In this document: piece after piece, positions 31,839 to 44,211 of the stretch
Position numbering within the stretch: position 1 is the first letter of the stretch
How the letters are laid out: every line of letters begins with the position of its first letter
Source of the DNA: Dugong dugon
Lineage: Eukaryota > Chordata > Mammalia > Sirenia > Dugongidae
Direction: 5' to 3'
NCBI GenBank assembly: GCA_030035585.1
Contig: CM057461.1
Coordinates: 2,395,001-2,459,000, forward strand
DNA length: 64,000 nt
The notes under the pieces: model-generated
What the model saw: the letters and a program-made list of their open reading frames with translations, nothing else
What the model was told of the DNA's origin: nothing
Databases searched by the model: none
Program-made: the position numbers and the translations under genes

Positions 31839-32344
31839 ACCCCAGTAAACTATGATGAAAAGCTTGTGTTACAACAGGGTGCCAATCCCTGGAGCTCCCC
31901 ACCCGCCTCCAGGACAAGGCAGTGTGGGCGAGGACCTAGGGCTGCCATGACCGTAAGGGGCTGTGTGGACAGCGGTTCCATTTCCTAACGAGGGGCCGGG
32001 TGCAGGTGCTGGGCTTGCTCGCCAGGCCTGGGCACAGTGCCCAGTTATTTTTAGTGACCGTCTTGGGTGAGGTGCACTCCGACCTTTCACCCCAGCCTGG
32101 CTCGCAGCCCCGTGTTATCACAATCAATCAGGCCTCTCCGAGGTTCTGATATTTTGCTTTAAAATAGCTTAGCCGCTGAGCTTCTTGCCAAACGGCCATG
32201 CCAATTGTTTTCCATGTCGCGGTGGCTCCGAGGACGCAGCTCTGAGCGGACGGGCGTTTCCAGGGTGGTGAGAACACACACCCTTTAGTCCCAGTCAGGT
32301 TTCAGCTTTTCTTCTGCTGTCACCAATGGTATCTTTTTCCTAGC
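31839..32344. other. No gene seen
   Basis: Ordinary GC-balanced DNA, nothing recognised. Confidence 0.5.
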
Positions 32345-32500
32345 ACATCTCCTATTTGGATCATGGTCCTGGCTCGGCTTCTGTGTCTCAGTTTCCCAGC
32401 CTATGAAATGGAAGTTGGAATCTGTCTGCCTCACTGGGGTAGGGAGGAGTTATGGGGCTGGAAGGGACGATGCACATAAGGGCCCCACAGCAGCTGTTGT
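32345..32500 (+). mobile_element. MIR fragment
   Basis: ctcagtttcccagcctatga followed by aatggaagttgg and a diverged 3' half. Confidence 0.5.
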
Positions 32501-32969
32501 TCCCAGTACCATTATCACAACCCACTCTGGAATGATGGCGTTGGCAGCAGGAGGAAGTGGGTGGCTGGGGAGGTGAACGCTCTCAATGGATCGCTCGGGT
32601 CAGCAAGAGTGAGTGCAGGTCTTCTGGCCTGACCCCGATGTAGTGAACCCAGGGCGGAAACCCATGGCGGCTGCTTGGGTGAGAGGGGCCGGCATTCACC
32701 TTCTAGCCCACAGCCCTCGGAAGTTGCTGGAAGAGCTAAGACTTCCAACCTCTTGGATGGGGGTGCTATGTGATGCAAGAATCAACACCAGGAATGGGGG
32801 TGCTGACTGCAGAGTCATTAGGGAGCGTCCTGGAGCCTGGCTGTTGAGGGGAAGGGAGACTGCATTTCACCCAGGAGCAGCTCAGCACACATGTCAGATG
32901 GCGGGAGAGGGATGGGAGGGACGACATCCTGTATGAAAACTGGACAAGCATAGCTGGAAACAGCAGCTT
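32501..32969. other. No gene seen
   Basis: Nothing recognised. Confidence 0.5.
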
Positions 32970-33156
32970 ATGAGAGAGAGGGAGGGAGGGAGACAGAGAG
33001 ACACACAGACACAAAGAGAGACAGAGAGAGAAAGAAAGAGAGAGAGGAGGGAGGGAGGGAGAGACAGAGGAGAGAGAGAGGCAGAGAGAGAAATAGACAG
33101 AGACAAAGAGAGACAGAGGGAGAGACAAATGGGGAGGAGGAAGAGAGAGAGAGAGC
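32970..33156. repeat. GA-rich microsatellite
   Basis: About 190 bp of gaga/gggagg/gaca units, nearly all purine on the plus strand. Reading frames here are simply Arg-Glu or Leu-Ser repeats. Confidence 0.95.
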
Positions 33157-34559
33157 ACCCCTGCCGTTAGCTTCCCAACAAGAACTACAAAAAGAGCCAG
33201 ATGCAATTACTCTGTCTTATTTGTAACCTTGCATAATCAGGCTCTGTCCCGGGCATAGTTACAGGAGAGCCAGTGGCCCACAGCAGGGGCCTGACTGCGG
33301 CTCAGAGTTGGAAGAATTGCTGTTCATTGGCTCCTGGAATTTTGGTGCAAAGTGACACCGCCCCATTGAGGGGACACACAGGTCAATGATACCTGCATGG
33401 AGGACACCTGGGAGACAGCGGGGGTAAGGGAAACCCGACTCCCATTGTCAGCATCTGTAGCTCAGATGGGAAGGCAGAACGCCATCACGCCCAGGCTTAC
33501 TATGCCGACTGGAAACCCACAGCTGAAGCTCATTAGCGGAGGGAGACCCATGCTGGCTTCGTGGGTGCGGCAAGAGTGCCTCTACGGCCTTTCGTGATGC
33601 CTATGTCCTTCCGTGATCTTCCAGGGCCAACTGGCCCCGGCTCTGGTGCTCTCAATGGGTTCCCAGGTCCTGTTGTGAGTGGAGCCCACCCTGGAGGCTC
33701 CCCAGAACCAGGAGTTCACATGGAGGTGGGCAGTGGCGGGGCTTGCCCATTGCTGGTCTACACTGAGATTTTAAAGTTCCTCAGTCATTTGCCAAAATGC
33801 AAAAGTGAGGAAGTGTTGCGTTAAAAAATAATAACAATCCAGTTTACTTTTCTCTCAATGCAACCCCGGTGATGGAACCTTGAGTCTGTGCCTGACACCT
33901 TCCTGAATGCTCAGGGGAGAGCCAGCATCTCGTTTCCACATGAAGGGTAGGGGTCCGATGGTGTCCACTGGCCCTTTACGCAGAGGCCCACAGCCATGGA
34001 ATGGTGGACACTTGGTCCCTGCCTGCCACCTGGAGCTGCTGCCCACTTGCCTCTTGTCACCACTCACAGAAAACGTCATTATTTACGATCCATCTAAATC
34101 CTCTTGAGGGCAATTCCAGAGCTGCTCTGGAGAAGATGAATACTTGGGCCAAAATTCCACTTTTCTTTCTTGAGGCCAAATAAATCTATTGCTCTCAATC
34201 CAGCTCCACTGCTGAGCGTCATGTTGATATATTCCCAGTCAACCTCAGGCCCAGTAAATATCTGCCTCAGTAAGGGTTTTGCCATTCAGTTAATGCCCAC
34301 GGCCCTTGCATGGCCCCATGATGAAGAGCAAGGTGGAGGCAGAGACCTCAGACTTGAGGCTTGTGCAGCCTGGGAGGGAGGCAGAAGGACTGAGGAGGCC
34401 CGACAGGGATGGACATCCACTCAGAAGGTGAGAGCTTGTGCTCAGCTCCAGCCAGTGACTGCCATGTCGGGAGGCAGGCTTGGGGCTGTCAGATTTCTTT
34501 TTTTAAGGTTTTTAAGAGAAGGGAAAACTGGCTGAGTTTCTGAGATGTGATTTGGTTGG
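33157..34559. other. No gene seen
   Basis: 1.4 kb of unassigned sequence with no convincing exon. The 121-codon frame at 34170-34535 resembles nothing I know. Confidence 0.5.
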
Positions 34560-34790
34560 AGAGAACGGCCGCATGGTTTAATGGCTACCCAAGAACAGAG
34601 ATATGCTCGGAGGACTAAGCCTGCTCTACCACCTGGGGTCGATGTCACCTCGGCTCAGTCGGCCATTCTGACCTCGGTTTCCTCACTGTTGAAAGAGGAT
34701 GATATCCAGCACGAAGCCCGCAGGACTGCTGAGAGCTTGACCTGAGCCGCTGTCCACAGGCTGTCCCAGCAGCACCTGACCTTGTAGGCG
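34560..34790 (+). mobile_element. MIR, diverged
   Basis: Head-like gccgcatggtttaatggcta, then ctctaccacc and the core tgacctcggtttcctcactg. The order fits a nearly complete MIR. Confidence 0.5.
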
Positions 34791-36683
34791 GTATGCGGGT
34801 AAAGTCCACGTAGGAAGTTAGCTTCAAAAGTTCAAGCTTCGGTGCAGCCACAAGGAACGTTAAAACTCCGTGATTAAAGGAAGCGAGCTCTCACTTCCTG
34901 AAAAGATGAGCAGGAGCCTGAACCCTTGGTGACCCAATTATTTTCTGCTTTGGATTCTTTGTGGATACCATGTGTCTTCATCAGTGGAAGCAGACTGAAT
35001 CATTGAGTGTATCTGAAGGTCTGGCAGGTAGTATGGATTTTTTTTTTCTTGCCCCCTCCCACAAGCCCACCCTAAGTGTTCAGTGGTGCATATGAAGTAC
35101 CACAAATTATACTCCAGAGTCCCCACTGGGATCTATTGGTACATGTGTGTAACAAATAAACATTTTCAAATTTCTATTTTTCCTACCCCAAATTCAAAGC
35201 CGTCATCCAATACCCTGTAAACACAGTAATCTGTGGCTGACCTCCGTTTCTTCAAACAGTCAGAAAGGCCCCTCGTGTGGCAACACGCACCGTCAGTGGT
35301 GCATCGGCTTCCCAATAACCCTCAGAGGTTGAAGAAGTTCGTGATCACTGTAAGGACCGCCGGGCATGACCACACATTGTGAGAAGGAGCCAGGGTCAAA
35401 AGGCTGGATACCGAATAATGCCCATTCTAGGACATCCGAGAAGAGGCAAAGCTACAGAGACAGTGTGAAGACGCGTGGTTTCCAGGGGTGCGGGGGGGAG
35501 GAAGGAGGAAGAGGGGGTAAGAGGTGGGGGGAGGGGGGACTTCCAGGCCAATTTTTCTCTGCTGAATCTAAAAGCGTGCTGAACAAATAGCCCGTGAGTT
35601 ACTTCTAAAGTCAGTACCGTATGAAGTTAATGCCGTGGCCTTGCTTTGTTGGCCGTGTGTTCTGAGCCAGTCCGCAGACAGCTTCCACGCCCGGGCACCT
35701 TGCCACCTTGCCACCTCACAGCCTGCGGCAGGTGACCACAGGCAGGTGTGTGGGGGCAGGGAGAGGCCAAAGACCGGGGCCCAGCTCCAGGGGACAGTGC
35801 TTCAGGCGAGGCAGAAACACCACTCCCTGTCCTTCAGCTGTACGCATCTGGAAGCGGCAGGAAGCCCAGCATCTGTGACAAAGTCCTCCGAGATTTCAAA
35901 CATTGCTTTGCTAATTGACAGTGTGGCTTTCACTGTGGATGGCACATATGCTTTAGACACGGAGACGACGCAAGCTCTCTAAGTGACCTGACCCTACTCA
36001 AAATCAGTTGGATTTTGATGGATGAGATTTCTAACTTGCCAAACAAACAACCTCGATGACAAATCTATCCATGTCCCCATGAAAACCCAGAACTTTCTGG
36101 AAGTTCAGCTTCGTGGGCTCAAACCTCTGAGCTTCATACGGAGAGAAGGACAGACTCATCCATGTCCCCGGCACGCTCTGTGTATTGGCAACCTGCCTCT
36201 ACAGGCATCTACGCCGTGGATCGACAGTTTCCACTAATTAACTGAGACAAGGTCTTTTGAAAACATGGCTCTCTTCTGTTTAGTTAGTGTTCAGAAGCCG
36301 GCACTGGAAGGTTTTCAAGTTATTGCTCGTGAAATGACCCCCCCCACCCAATCCATCTCCCTCTGACGACCTACTTTTGGCCCTTTCATAAGGCAGCACT
36401 CTCAGAAGTGGGTCATGATGGGAGGCAGCTTGCAGTGATGTATGTTTTAATAGACTCAGCCATTTCAACTGCGATTCCTCCAGGCCTCCGACAAGATGAA
36501 GCTTATTATTCAAATTGGAAACGGGCAGCTCAGAGGAGAGTATGGTCAATTTAAACCAAGCTCTCCTTTTCCCCTAAGCTTGAGAATTCCTTTGGCAGGC
36601 TGGGATCCTTTCTTGAGTGCTCACACACTCACATACACACCTGCATGCACCCCAATCCCACTTGCTAACGCTCGAGAGCCACC
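34791..36683. other. No gene seen; G-rich tract
   Basis: 1.9 kb unassigned. 35490-35545 is G-rich (ggggggag, ggtggggggagggggg). No repeat family recognised. Confidence 0.45.
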
Positions 36684-37073
36684 TCCGTCTGTCAGTTTGT
36701 CATTCTGCAGGGTTTTCATGTTGCTGTGATGCTGGAGGCTGTGCCCCTGTTATTTCATTTACAAGTAGGGTCACCCAGGGTGGCCAGGTTTCAGTGGAGC
36801 TTCCAGACTTAGACAGACTAGGAAGAAAGACCTGGCAATCTAGTCCCCAAAACTAGCCAATAAACACTCTATGGCGCATGATGAGCATTGTCCGAGACGG
36901 CGCTGGAAGAAGAATCCCTAGGTTGGAAGGCACTCAAACTACACAGTGGCCACAGCAACGGGCTTGAGCAAACCGATGATCGTGAAGGTGGCAAAGGACT
37001 GGGCAACATCTCGCTCCGTTGTGCGCGGGGCCGCCACGAGTTGGCGCCACCTTGATGGGAACTGACAACGACA
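36684..37073 (+). mobile_element. Internally deleted RTE derivative, sense
   Basis: Begins with the RTE 5' leader (ctgtcagtttgtcattctgc, catgttgctgtgatgctgga, tggccaggtttcagtggagc, gactaggaagaaagacctgg) up to ggttggaaggcactcaaa. From about 36939 it continues with the RTE 3' end (acacagtggccacagcaac, gatcgtgaaggtggcaaagg) to the terminal gacaacgacacc. All coding sequence is missing. The joint is the same as in the copy at 28884-29256. Confidence 0.87.
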
Positions 37074-37644
37074 CCTCTTGAGAAACACATAATCTGGCAA
37101 AGCTGCTGGGGAAACAGACAGACGTCACTGATCTGCAGCCCAAACTGCTGCACAGCCCAGCACCCCCAGCCGCAGAGCAGATGCCTGCTCTGGTGCCAGC
37201 CAGCGACCTTACCTGCATCCTGGTAAAGGCAATGGGCTTGATGACAAACTCTGGGACAGGAGAAAATGAGACTCAGTCAAGGCAGATGGAGGGTGCTCTT
37301 GGCTTACTGTGAAATTCCAGCATCCCAGTAGGCAAGCATTGCAGTTCTCAAGAGCAGATAAAGAGAACTCTTTCTCAGCCGGCATCTATCAGGAGTGTAG
37401 GAATTTTCCAGATACTTATTCTACAGTAAGCCATGGGGAAAAACCAAAACCAAAACCAAAACCTGGGTTTCACAATTTAGTGTATCCGTGCCCTCCAGCA
37501 GGGCGTCAACAAGCTAAGCACTCTTATCATGGGAGAGAGAACCCCAGATGACTCAACCTCGGACAGAATCGTTAGCTCTGTTTCTGGTTAAGAAGCTTGG
37601 TGTCCTCTTCAAACTCACCAAGATACTTGCTGAGCACTGAAATC
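37074..37644. other. No gene seen
   Basis: Nothing recognised apart from a short ccaaaa repeat near 37444-37461. Confidence 0.5.
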
Positions 37645-37760
37645 TCTCTCTGCCTTTCTTTCCCCATCTATAAAATGGCCACAAAGTCACTTAATGCAGA
37701 AACATGTTTTACGGTTCACAGGGTTAGTTGCAAAAACATATAAATTGTTTTAAACCAATG
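37645..37760 (+). mobile_element. MIR fragment
   Basis: tctttccccatctataaaat and the following ggttcacagggttagttgca fit the MIR core and 3' part. Confidence 0.5.
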
Positions 37761-38079
37761 TTTGAAAGTATCAAGTGCTGGTCAAGGTGAAGATAAATTT
37801 CTCTTCGAATCTTTTTGCTCCATAGCTGGGGAGGAGGATGGTCCGGCGTCTACAGCAGAGTCTAAGCTAATTTGCCTTAGTGGAAGGATCTGTACATTTT
37901 GGTGACATGTATAAGGAGGGGGGTGTGGACCGCAGTGGGGGACATGTCAGAGGGGGTAACGCTAAAATGACTGTCAATAAAATTTTTGTGCAGTGTTTCA
38001 GCAAAAATTCATTATTCTTTATAAAAAGATCCCTGTAGATACTTATAACAACTAAAACATTTTTCATAAGCCCAGCTTG
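37761..38079. other. No gene seen
   Basis: Short unassigned stretch. Confidence 0.5.
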
Positions 38080-39597
38080 TTATTGTTGTTTAGTGCCATT
38101 GAGTTGGTTCTGACTTATAGCGACCCCACGTACAGTGGAACAAAACAGCGTGCCATCCTCACAATTGTTATGTTTGAGCCCATTGTTGCAGCCACTGTGT
38201 CAGTCCATCTCACTGAGGGTCTTCCTCTTTTTCGCTGACCCTCTGCTTTACCAAGCAGGATGTCCTCCTCCAGGGACTGTTCCTTCCTGATAACATGTCC
38301 AAAATACATGAGACAAGGTCTTGCCATCCTCGCTTCTAAGGAGCATTTTGGCTGTACTTCTTCCAAGACAGATTTGTTCATTCTTCCGGCAGTCCATGGT
38401 ATATTCAATATTCTTCGCCAACACCATAATTCAAAGGCATCAATTCTTCTTGATCTTCCTTATTCATTGTCCAGCTTTCACACGCATATAAGGCAACTGA
38501 AAACATCATGGCTTGGGTCAGGTGCACCTTAGTCCTCAAAGTGACATCTTTGCTTTTATCACTTTAAAGAGGTCTTCTGCAGAAGATTTGCCTAATGCAA
38601 TGCAGCGTTTGATTTCTTGACTGCTGCTTCCATGGTCATCAATTGTGGATCCAAGTAAAATGAAATCCTTGACAACTTCAATCTTTTCTCTGTTTATCAT
38701 GATGTTGCTTATTGGTCCAGTTGTGAGGATTTTTGTTTTTTCTATATTGAGGTGTAATCCATACTGAAGGTTGTGGTCTTTGATTTTCATCAGTAAGTGC
38801 TTCAAGTCACACTTCAAGTCCTCTCTGCTTTCAGCCAGCGAGGTGGTGTCTGTCATCTGCACATCACAGGTTATTCATGAGTCTTCCTCCGATCCTAATG
38901 CCACGTTCTTCTTCATAGAGTCCAGTTTCTGGGATTTGCTCAGCATACAGATTGAATAAGTATGGTGAAAGGATACAACCCTGACGCACACCTTTCTTGA
39001 CTTTAAACCACACAGTATCACCTTGTCCTGTTCGAATGACTGCCTCTTGGTCTATGTATAGGTTCCTCATGAGCACAATTCAGTGTCTGGAATTCCCATT
39101 CTTCTAAATGGTATCCATAATTTGTTATGATCCACACTGTCAAATGCCTTTGCAGAGTCAATAAAACACAGGTAAACATCTTTCTGGTATTCTCTGCTGT
39201 CAGCCAGGATCCATCTGACGTCAGCAATGATATCCCTGGTTCCACATCCTCTTCTGAATCCAGCTTGAACTTCTGGCAGTTCACTGTCGATGTACTGCTG
39301 CAATTGCTTTTGAATGATCGTTAGCAAAATTTTACTTGTGTGTGATATGAATGAAATTGTTTGGTGATTTCTGCATTCTGTTGGATCGCCTTTCTTTGGA
39401 ATGGGCAGAAATATGGATCTCTTCCAGTAGGTTGGCCAGGTAGCTGTCTTCCAAATTTCCTGTCATGGACGAGTGAGTGGCAACTCCAGCACTGGGTCTG
39501 TTTGTTGAAACATCTCAACTGGCATTCCATCAATTCTTGGAACCTTGTTTTTTGCCAGTGCCTTCAGTGCAGCTTGGACGTCTTCTTTCAATACCAT
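38080..39597 (-). pseudogene. RTE ORF2 fragment: reverse transcriptase to 3' end
   Basis: A 1.5-kb 5'-truncated RTE on the minus strand, entering upstream of the reverse-transcriptase palm and running to the 3' tail. Pieces read in order: 39321-39533 (upstream fingers), 39067-39327 with EVQAGFRRGCGTRD and motif A FIDSAKAFDSVDH, 38864-39076 with YIDQEAVIRTGQGDTVWF and motif B GVRQGCILSPYLFNLY, 38536-38862 (DHNLQYGLHLNIEKTKILTT, palm/thumb), 38115-38408 (C-terminus, YFGHVIRKEQSLEEDILLGK). At motif C the expected YADD reads CADD directly after a stop, and several frame changes separate the pieces. The endonuclease is absent. The motif A aspartate remains but the element is dead. Confidence 0.92.
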
Positions 39598-40562
39598 TAT
39601 GTATCAATATACCTACAAGGCTAAAACTCTATGATAATTTACTTTTTGAACCTTCTAATGTGATCTGTTCAGAGCTGTCATTATTACCCAGTTACAACGA
39701 TGCTTTCAATCACTTGGTTTTGTCTGCACACGGTACGAGCACAGGCTGTTCTTTTCCTCAAGCCTGGTGTTTTTATAGTTGCTGATTTTGTCAAAATTTC
39801 TGGTGTTTTAGCTACCATATTGTGGTAATTACTATTTGTGAACCTGTATTAATAACTTTTTGGAGTATGAAGTAGCGATTAAAGGAAAAGAAGGAGTGAT
39901 ATACGGGAACTACGATTTATGAATAATATTAGTACAAAAAACATTTCTAAGGATTCCATGGGTGGGGGGTGACACCATGAGTTAACGACTGGGTGACACC
40001 AACCCTAGTAACGCCACTGTGTAGAACAGAATCATAGTAGAAGCCCTGGAATTAGAGGGAGAAAAGAACATTTAAGATGTCTTCTGGGCCAATGGTTCCC
40101 CAAAAGTGGATTTCCAGGCTCTGTGATTCAGTGAGGAACTGGGCTCAGCACCCCTGAGTGATTCTGAGGCCCCCACGCCACCAGCTATAGCACAGGTAGG
40201 TGGCAACCCCAGAAAACGGAAACTTCTTACTCTTCCAGTGTGTTCCACTTCACTCACTTAGGACCCACCTCCCCTAAAATAGTACACACATTTGCACAAC
40301 CGCTATCACTAATCCAACCCCCAATCAATCACACAGTGGCTGTTCAACCACTGAGCAGTGACAGGGAGCAACAGTGCGGTGGGAGGCAATCCCAAGGTCT
40401 ACCAACCTCTCCTGGCACCCGGGTCAGAGACAGCAGCACCACCTTATTCAGAACACATCTCTTTTCTTCAGAAAAAAGCCGTCAGCCCATCAGGAAAACC
40501 ATGGTATTAAAATAATAAATGCACCCTCCGTTTCTTTCATGGAAGAGAAAGGGAGCAGTCAG
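39598..40562. other. No gene seen; possible old hAT fragment
   Basis: Mostly unassigned. About 40085-40200 (caatggttccccaaaagtgg, gagtgattctgaggccccca) looks like a worn palindromic hAT MITE of the human MER class, but I cannot name it. Confidence 0.4.
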
Positions 40563-40975
40563 GTGTGACATGGGGCCTGAAACTGGGGAAAACTGGGAGG
40601 CGAGAGCCTCAAATGGCCTAACCACAAGTTCTCCTGACTCTCCTCCTGCGGAGAACATCCCCCAGCCAAACAACCCTTCTTATCACAGGGGCCACGTGTG
40701 GGTCCTACTTATACCTGAGTAGCAGGTTCAGATCCCTGCCTGCCTGCAGGATTATTCAAACAAGCCAATGACACCCTCCCGTGGGAACCAGGAGCCACCT
40801 CACCCTCTTGTTACTACAAAGCCTGCCTCCCACAGTCCCTCGTTCTTCACTCGGCTGGCGAGCGCAGTCCCCCTGTAGCCCTGCCTGGTGCAGCATCCTC
40901 CTCCCGGGCTGTGAGTATATATGACTAATAAACTGTCATTGACCTCACCTGTCCAGTGTCATGTGCTGTGTGTTC
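40563..40975 (+). mobile_element. Possible solo LTR, class I type
   Basis: Composition and signals suggest a retroviral-type LTR: a CCAAT (40764-40768), cttcactcggctggcgagcg and ctgcctggtgcagc like an R region, AATAAA in gactaataaactgtcattg (40927-40932), then a short GT-rich end. Boundaries and family are uncertain and there are no internal genes. Alternative: single-copy DNA with chance signals. Confidence 0.4.
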
Positions 40976-41662
40976 AGCCATCCCCACAACCCTAGAGAGG
41001 GAATCCCTCCTTCACCAAGGACATGAAGAGGAAGCAATTAAAATGCCGGGTCACCTTAAACTTTTATGCAAACTTTCATGAACCGGATATCTTCCGCTTC
41101 CCCTTCCTAGCTGTCTCCAGGACAAACCAAAGCTCCACGGAGTGCAAAGATCAGTCCTCACCTAAAAAACACCAAAACACCAAGTATCTCCTTCTCATGG
41201 TGGTCCTTTTTATAAGTACCACTCAAAATAAGCACGAGAGAGTGTAGACTCCAACCTATTTCAAATCACTAAATTTCTGGGTTGAAGATCCCTCTGATCA
41301 GATTTTCAAACAACTTTAAATGAATAACATTCCACTAAAAAAACACACGCAGAGCTATACATGCTTTCAATAAGAAAATTCCGAAGGCTGAATATAGATG
41401 CAGCTGATATTTACAATGATTTCCAAATGATGTTAACTCAGCCATTAGCAAAGTTTACAATTGATTTTAATGAGAATCTTCACCATATGGAAAAATCTCC
41501 CCGCCCCTTCTCTCTCTCCCTCCTTTTTTACCCCTAAAATATTATGCTTGGCTCTGTAACATCCTGAGATACCAGCTGTGAACCGAGATCTGGCTGCCTG
41601 TCAGCATCTGTGAGCAGTAGTATGCTAGCTTTTCCTCTGATTTAACCAGTCCTAGTTACTAC
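40976..41662. other. No gene seen; AT-rich
   Basis: 41280-41500 is AT-rich and repeat-free. No exon seen. Confidence 0.45.
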
Positions 41663-41851
41663 TTCAGGATCCCTGGTGGTACAGTGGTTAAGCACTCAGC
41701 TGCTGACCAAAAGGTCAGTGGTTTGAACCCACCAGCCACTCTGCGGAAGAAAGATTCTGTAAAGATTCCAGCCTTGGAAACCCTATGTGGCAGTTCTACT
41801 CTGTCCTATGGGGTCACTATGAGTCAGAATCGACTTGGCAGCAATGGGTAG
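41663..41851 (+). mobile_element. AfroSINE, long-body type, sense
   Basis: atccctggtggtacagtggt, aaaaggtcagtggtttgaac (B box kept), ttctgtaaagattccagcct, gagtcagaatcgacttggca. Slightly shortened at the agaaaga block. Confidence 0.93.
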
Positions 41852-41949
41852 TTACCTCTTCAGTGTACCATCTGAAGCTGTCAGAGGTCCATTGCTATCC
41901 GATGCAGGCTTGCAGAATCTCTCAAGTATAGCTTCCTCTCCTCTTTCCA

Positions 41950-42147
41950 GAGTCCCTGGGTGGTGCGAACAATAACATGTTGAGCCGAAAGGTTGGAGGT
42001 TTATCTCCACCCAGAGGCACCTTGGAAGAAACGCTGGGTGATCCCCTTCCGAAACATCAGCCATTGAAAACCTTCTGGACCACAGTTATACTCTGACACA
42101 TGGGGTCGCCATGAGTTGGAGCTGACTTGATGGCAGTTGGTTTTTTC
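41950..42147 (+). mobile_element. AfroSINE, short-body type, sense
   Basis: agtccctgggtggtgcgaac, a deleted loop (gttgagccgaaaggttggag), ttggaagaaacgctgggtga, gagttggagctgacttgatg. Confidence 0.92.
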
Positions 42148-42289
42148 TCTCCCCTTCCAGGACGTCCACCTTGGCTCTGGCACCCACACCTCTTGGCCTT
42201 CAGGATGATGGAATCCCCAGGCAGAATTATCTCCCCATTTGCCTCAGATACCCATCTCTTCCCTCCTTCCTGTGCCATCCGGTTCCACA

Positions 42290-42400
42290 GCTGGGAAGAA
42301 CTTTCCCCTTCACCCATCATTCACTTCTCATCTTCTTTCAAGGCCCATTGCAAATGTCACCTCCTCCAGGAAGGCCTCCCCAGCCCCAGCTGACTTCTCA
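42290..42400 (-). mobile_element. LINE2 fragment, antisense
   Basis: aaggcccattgcaaatgtca followed by cctcctccaggaaggcctcc is the characteristic L2 3' region in reverse. Confidence 0.65.
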
Positions 42401-42984
42401 GAGCATAGTATTGGTGTTACTTCCACAGCTCCAATATCACTCACCACTCAAATCACAGTTACTGTCCTCGAGGTTGGATGTCTTCTACATTCTCTTCCCT
42501 GGAGCAGGGCTTGGGCACCTGTATGTGGGAGGCAGAGTCAGGTCACTGGCAGATGGGATCCCGAGTGCTCGGGTCTGTGAGAGCTTGGGGAGTGGGCACT
42601 CCATGCACGTTTCTCCAGCTGGGCACTGGGGCTCTGAGTGAGCTTCAGCATTCTAACGCCTAGACCTTGGCAGATGCGCCACCAGGCTGGATCCCATGGG
42701 TCTCTGGTTGGTTGGTTTTCCTTCTGCAGGAGACACTATGGTGTATGTGCTCATACCCACCCAGCCTCCCCATCATCTGCCACGGGAGGGGGACAGAGAG
42801 CCCAAACAGCATAGAGATCCACTCCTTTTCTGAAGACCAGCTCAAGAACCCAGGCTGAGCCAATCAAGAAGGACACGCCCTGGTGCCTGACACTGGTCCA
42901 GGTGAGCATGCTTCTTCGAGGGTGCTGTCAGATGGAGCTGGAAGGTCAGCAGAGAGGCACCTTGTCTCCAGTGGACACCAGCAA
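42401..42984. other. No gene seen
   Basis: Nothing recognised. Confidence 0.5.
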
Positions 42985-43120
42985 AGAGATGATGGGACAG
43001 AAGGCAGAACGGACATAACTCTCCAGACCCCGGTCAGCATCTTTGCAACTGTTCTGTAAATCTAAAAGTACTCTAAAATAAAAAAGTTTGTTCAAAAAAG
43101 TATAAATAAGATAATTAAAA
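42985..43120 (+). mobile_element. L1M 3' end
   Basis: atctttgcaactgttctgta, aatctaaaagtactctaaaa and a terminal A-rich aaaaagtttgttc. Confidence 0.6.
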
Positions 43121-43138
43121 ACACCCATCATTCCACCG

Positions 43139-43480
43139 GGGGTGGTGGTGGCTCAGTGGTAGAATTCTCACCTTTCACGCACGAAACCCGGGTTGATTCC
43201 CGGCCAATGCACCTCATGTGCAGCCACCACCCATCTGTCAGTGGAGGCTTGTGTGTTGCTAGGATGCTGAACAGGTGTCAGCAGAGCTTCCTGACTAAGA
43301 CGGACTGAGGAGAAGGGCCTGGAGATCTACTTCCAAAAATCAGCCAATGAAAACCCTATGGATCCCAACAGACTTAGCCACAACCAGTCATGGGGATGGC
43401 ATGGGACTGGGCGGTGTTTTGTTCAGCTGTGCACGGGTCACCATGAGTCGGGGTGGACTCCGCAGCAGCGAACAACAAAG
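43139..43480 (+). mobile_element. tRNA-Gly-headed SINE, sense
   Basis: Head gtggtggctcagtggtagaa with a perfect A box, arm cacctttcacgcacgaa whose anticodon position has drifted to TTC, and B box gggttgattccc with acceptor ccaatgcacc. The body matches the RTE 5' leader (aggatgctgaacaggtgtca, gaagggcctggagatctact). The RTE 3' tail is catggggatggcatgggact to cgaacaacaaa. Confidence 0.9.
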
Positions 43481-44211
43481 CCATTGTTTTTAAATGCACC
43501 AGCCATTTGTTTTCTTAGAGCAAAAGCAGGTGTTTCAGCCACAGTGCTCTTCCTGTCCTGCTCACATTAGTTAAGGCTGCCTGGGGCCAAGCACCACCGT
43601 CTTGAAGAAGAGCCGCCTGGCCCAGTGCCTTGGGCCAGGCTTCTCCTTGGTCTCACGCGCTCAAAGCTTCGTCTCCACTTGGATTTCTGGCTTCAAATAA
43701 GAACTAAAAATAAACGAAATCTACTTACAAAATAGATGTCGACTGAGCTAATTTAACAGCGCATTATCTGCAAGACGGTTACTATAATCAAGATGGCTCT
43801 GGTGTTGTTCTACAATCTCCTGATTAGGTGGGAGACCAAAAGCTATTCTGGCTTTTACAAAAATTACCTTTGGAGAAACTGTATATATTTATAAATGTCT
43901 GTGTATGTGTGTATATATATTTATTTTTAGTGGTTGCATCTGACTCAAAAAACTATATTCTACTGAAAAACTTACACAACCTGTTGGCAGCCCACTTAGG
44001 AAGGCAAAATACCCAGAAATCTCAAAATGGGTCCTATTGCACTAAAGCCACATCATGGGCAAGCCGGCGCGGCTGTGAGCCATCTGGGTCGAGTAATTTT
44101 CATCCTTTCAGTGGCCTGACACTTGAACAGCCTCCTATCTGAGGAGGTGCAGATTGCTGTTCCTTCACCCAAAGCTTTGTAAGTATTCTGGAACGGCCTG
44201 GCCAACCTCTT
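43481..44211. other. No gene seen; AT-rich possibly conserved block
   Basis: 43690-43890 is AT-rich, repeat-free and rich in TAAT/ATTA-like sites. A small TGTATA tract lies at 43898-43925. Confidence 0.4.

Noticed and set aside
37444..37461. ccaaaa hexamer repeat
   Set aside because: Three short units only, common in mammalian DNA and of no evident meaning.
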